Positions 62,553-64,000 of a DNA stretch of 64,000 bases are shown piece by piece. The stretch is from NCBI GenBank assembly GCA_012523405.1, contig JAAYIN010000025.1:1-64000 (forward strand), in the 5' to 3' direction. Position 1 is the stretch's first letter, and each line of letters starts with the position of its first letter. The notes beneath the pieces are model-generated. The model was not told the origin of the DNA, did not search any database, and saw nothing but the letters and a program-made list of their open reading frames with translations. The position numbers were made by a program, and so were the translations under genes. Origin of the DNA: Clostridiales bacterium. Lineage in GTDB: Bacteria > Bacillota > Clostridia > Christensenellales > Aristaeellaceae.

Positions 62553-63719
62553 ATGCCTATTGGAACCCTGAAAAACACGCTATACGGGGTCGCCATGCCG
62601 TTTCTGGGCAAACGTTGCCAGTGGAAAAACATCCAAGGCGGATCAAAAGAAACAAATGCTGCACTGCGCAAGATTTTAAGAAAAAGCCATGTGGTTGGCG
62701 CAGCTGTGCAGTGCTTTAAAGCGGGTAAACTGACGGATGGATACTCGGCAGGCTATGCAGCGCTTGAAGAGCCAAGGGAAGCAGTGACTGAAAATACGAT
62801 TTTCAGAACGGCATCCCTTGCTAAAATGGTCACAGCGCTGCTTGTATTTCGCTTGCAAACGCTCGGAAAAGTAGATGTCTGCGAGGATATTTCGACCTAC
62901 CTTGGCTATGAGGTCAGAAATCCCAACTGCAAAAAAGCGCCCATTACGCTTGGCATGCTGCTAGGGCATACATCAAGCATTGTGGATTCACCTGCTTATT
63001 TTGCATCGTTTGAGAAACCAAGGGATTTGCAAGAACTGCTCCAAGACCCTGCGTCCTATCAAAACATGATACCGGGCATTAGGTTTCGCTACAGCAATAT
63101 GGCGGCAGGTATGATTGCTTGTTTGCTTGAAAATCATTTGGGTGAGTCGTTTGAGAGCTTGATGCAGCGTGAACTGTTTGAGCCGCTCCAAATAGAAGCC
63201 ACCTTTGACCTGAGCAAGCTTGCAGGGAAATCCGTTGCGAGCAGCTATGGCGTGCTTCCGTCTGCACTTCGCTATGATGCGCGCAAGCGTCTTGCGGAGG
63301 CGGTGTCGATTGCAGAGCCAAACCCTGCGCGCCATTATTTGCTGGCATCGGGGAACTTGCTTTTGACTGCAAAAGCACTTGCGCAGCTTGGCATTGCGGC
63401 ATGCACAGGCGCAGATGGTTTCATTGATGAACACAGCCTAAGTCAAATGAAAACCCCAACAAGCGATTGGCCTGAGGAAGCGGTGCGTATGCGCCACGGC
63501 ATGGGGATTTTGCAGGTAAATGATAGCCGCATTAGCAAAGTACCGCTTTGGGGTCATCAAGGCTTTGCTTATGGCGCGGTAAATGGTATATTCTTTGATG
63601 CGGATGGCAATGGCTTCGCGATGCTAAACAGCGGCGCAAGCGAACAAAGATATGGACATCTGGCAGGGCTGAATCGTGAACTAATCTCGCTCTTAATCAA
63701 TCAAGATAAGCAAGCGTAA
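62553..63719 (+). CDS. Beta-lactamase-fold serine hydrolase (class C / DD-peptidase-like)
   Basis: The protein is 388 residues. The nucleophile motif SLAK (Ser-x-x-Lys) lies near residue 89, and the second motif YSNM (Tyr-x-Asn) near residue 180. The Lys-Thr-Gly motif is not obvious; a GHQG box (WGHQGFAYG near 333) takes its place, as in esterase-like members. No signal peptide is seen. It could be an esterase, a D-aminopeptidase or a wall-modifying enzyme; antibiotic resistance is not implied. It follows lgt by 18 bases. Confidence 0.82.
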   Translation: MPIGTLKNTLYGVAMPFLGKRCQWKNIQGGSKETNAALRKILRKSHVVGAAVQCFKAGKLTDGYSAGYAALEEPREAVTENTIFRTASLAKMVTALLVFRLQTLGKVDVCEDISTYLGYEVRNPNCKKAPITLGMLLGHTSSIVDSPAYFASFEKPRDLQELLQDPASYQNMIPGIRFRYSNMAAGMIACLLENHLGESFESLMQRELFEPLQIEATFDLSKLAGKSVASSYGVLPSALRYDARKRLAEAVSIAEPNPARHYLLASGNLLLTAKALAQLGIAACTGADGFIDEHSLSQMKTPTSDWPEEAVRMRHGMGILQVNDSRISKVPLWGHQGFAYGAVNGIFFDADGNGFAMLNSGASEQRYGHLAGLNRELISLLINQDKQA

Positions 63720-63738
63720 TGAAAGGTCGCATGTACAA

Positions 63739-64000
63739 ATGGATGATATCATTACGAAAATCACAACGGACAAGCGCGGCGCAACGGTTGTGATCAATGA
63801 GGAAATTACCCTGTGGTTTGGACGCTCGTACTGGTATGAGCGAGGGCTCAAAGAGGGTGAAGCGGTGGATTTGGCAGAGCTGCGCGAGTGGCTTTTGCCT
63901 CGTCAATATAACTCTGCGCTGAGCTATGCAGTCAGCCTTCTTGCATTGAAGGCCAGAAGCACAAGCGAGATCAGAAAGAAGCTGATCCAAAGGCTTTATA
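63739..64000 (+). CDS. recX: RecX regulatory protein (N-terminal part, cut by window edge)
   Basis: Read by hand from the ATG at 63739, behind AAAGG; 87 codons reach the window end without a stop. The N-terminal beta region is followed by a three-helix repeat with ALSYAVSLLALKARSTSEIR, a RecX hallmark. RecX limits RecA filament growth. It is third in the lgt operon. Confidence 0.85.
   Translation, partial: MDDIITKITTDKRGATVVINEEITLWFGRSYWYERGLKEGEAVDLAELREWLLPRQYNSALSYAVSLLALKARSTSEIRKKLIQRLY

Overview
The window looks like a piece of the chromosome of an anaerobic, probably gut-dwelling, Gram-positive bacterium of the class Clostridia. The reasons are consensus sigma-A-type promoters, strong AGGAGG ribosome sites, a tRNA-Trp T-box leader, rubrerythrin/rubredoxin oxygen defence, pyruvate phosphate dikinase, a SpoIID/LytB-type protein, ECF transporters and a molybdenum-hydroxylase purine cluster. 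No rRNA, tRNA, CRISPR array, phage block or insertion sequence was seen.

Layout. 1-6770: carbohydrate genes (a cut GH2 enzyme, a divergent GH35 beta-galactosidase), a DUF554 membrane protein and a polysaccharide deacetylase. 6920-12898: one operon with a perfect promoter and a roughly 220-nt structured leader, encoding a complete ECF transporter (S, A-A fusion, T) followed by two S-adenosylmethionine hydrolase (DUF62) paralogues that flank a GNAT acetyltransferase. 12912-17548: zinc-ribbon protein, Fe-S aldo/keto reductase, alpha/beta hydrolase and GH3 enzyme. 17560-18506: a gene-free kilobase with five DnaA-box-like sites in one orientation, then a promoter and a leader carrying two tandem RNA elements of the same fold, each ending in a U run.

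18507-34931: a long plus-strand purine/urate-type catabolic operon: ssnA, ygfK, hydantoinase, xdhD-type molybdenum enzyme, NCS2 purine permease, diaminopropionate ammonia-lyase (ygeX), ygeY, D-aminoacylase, ridA and a SudB/SudA (NfnA/NfnB-like) flavoprotein pair. The likely logic is import of oxidised purines, reductive or hydrolytic ring opening, release of ammonia from diaminopropionate and balancing of NAD(P)H and ferredoxin. After a repeat-rich intergenic region come, on the minus strand, two rubrerythrin/rubredoxin fusion proteins, a self-contained three-gene operon encoding a ZorA/ZorB-like (MotA/MotB-type) ion-driven motor with an extra anchored protein, a DUF4230-like gene with a small membrane protein, a LacI regulator, a SpoIID protein and a feo iron-uptake operon with a palindromic operator candidate.

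48400-64000: a Trp T-box controlling a TrpB2-type synthase, a methyltransferase whose C-terminus runs through a terminator, an ArsR-controlled metal-export operon, a Cof phosphatase, a flavoprotein, a fucose/arabinose isomerase family enzyme, a small unknown gene, a GyrI-like protein, a Nudix hydrolase, ppdK, and an operon of an lgt-like gene, a beta-lactamase-fold hydrolase and recX (cut by the window edge). The most interesting candidates are the tandem leader RNAs before ssnA, the ZorAB-like motor trio without known Zorya effectors, and the ECF-SAM hydrolase operon with its leader. All residue positions are hand counts and approximate.
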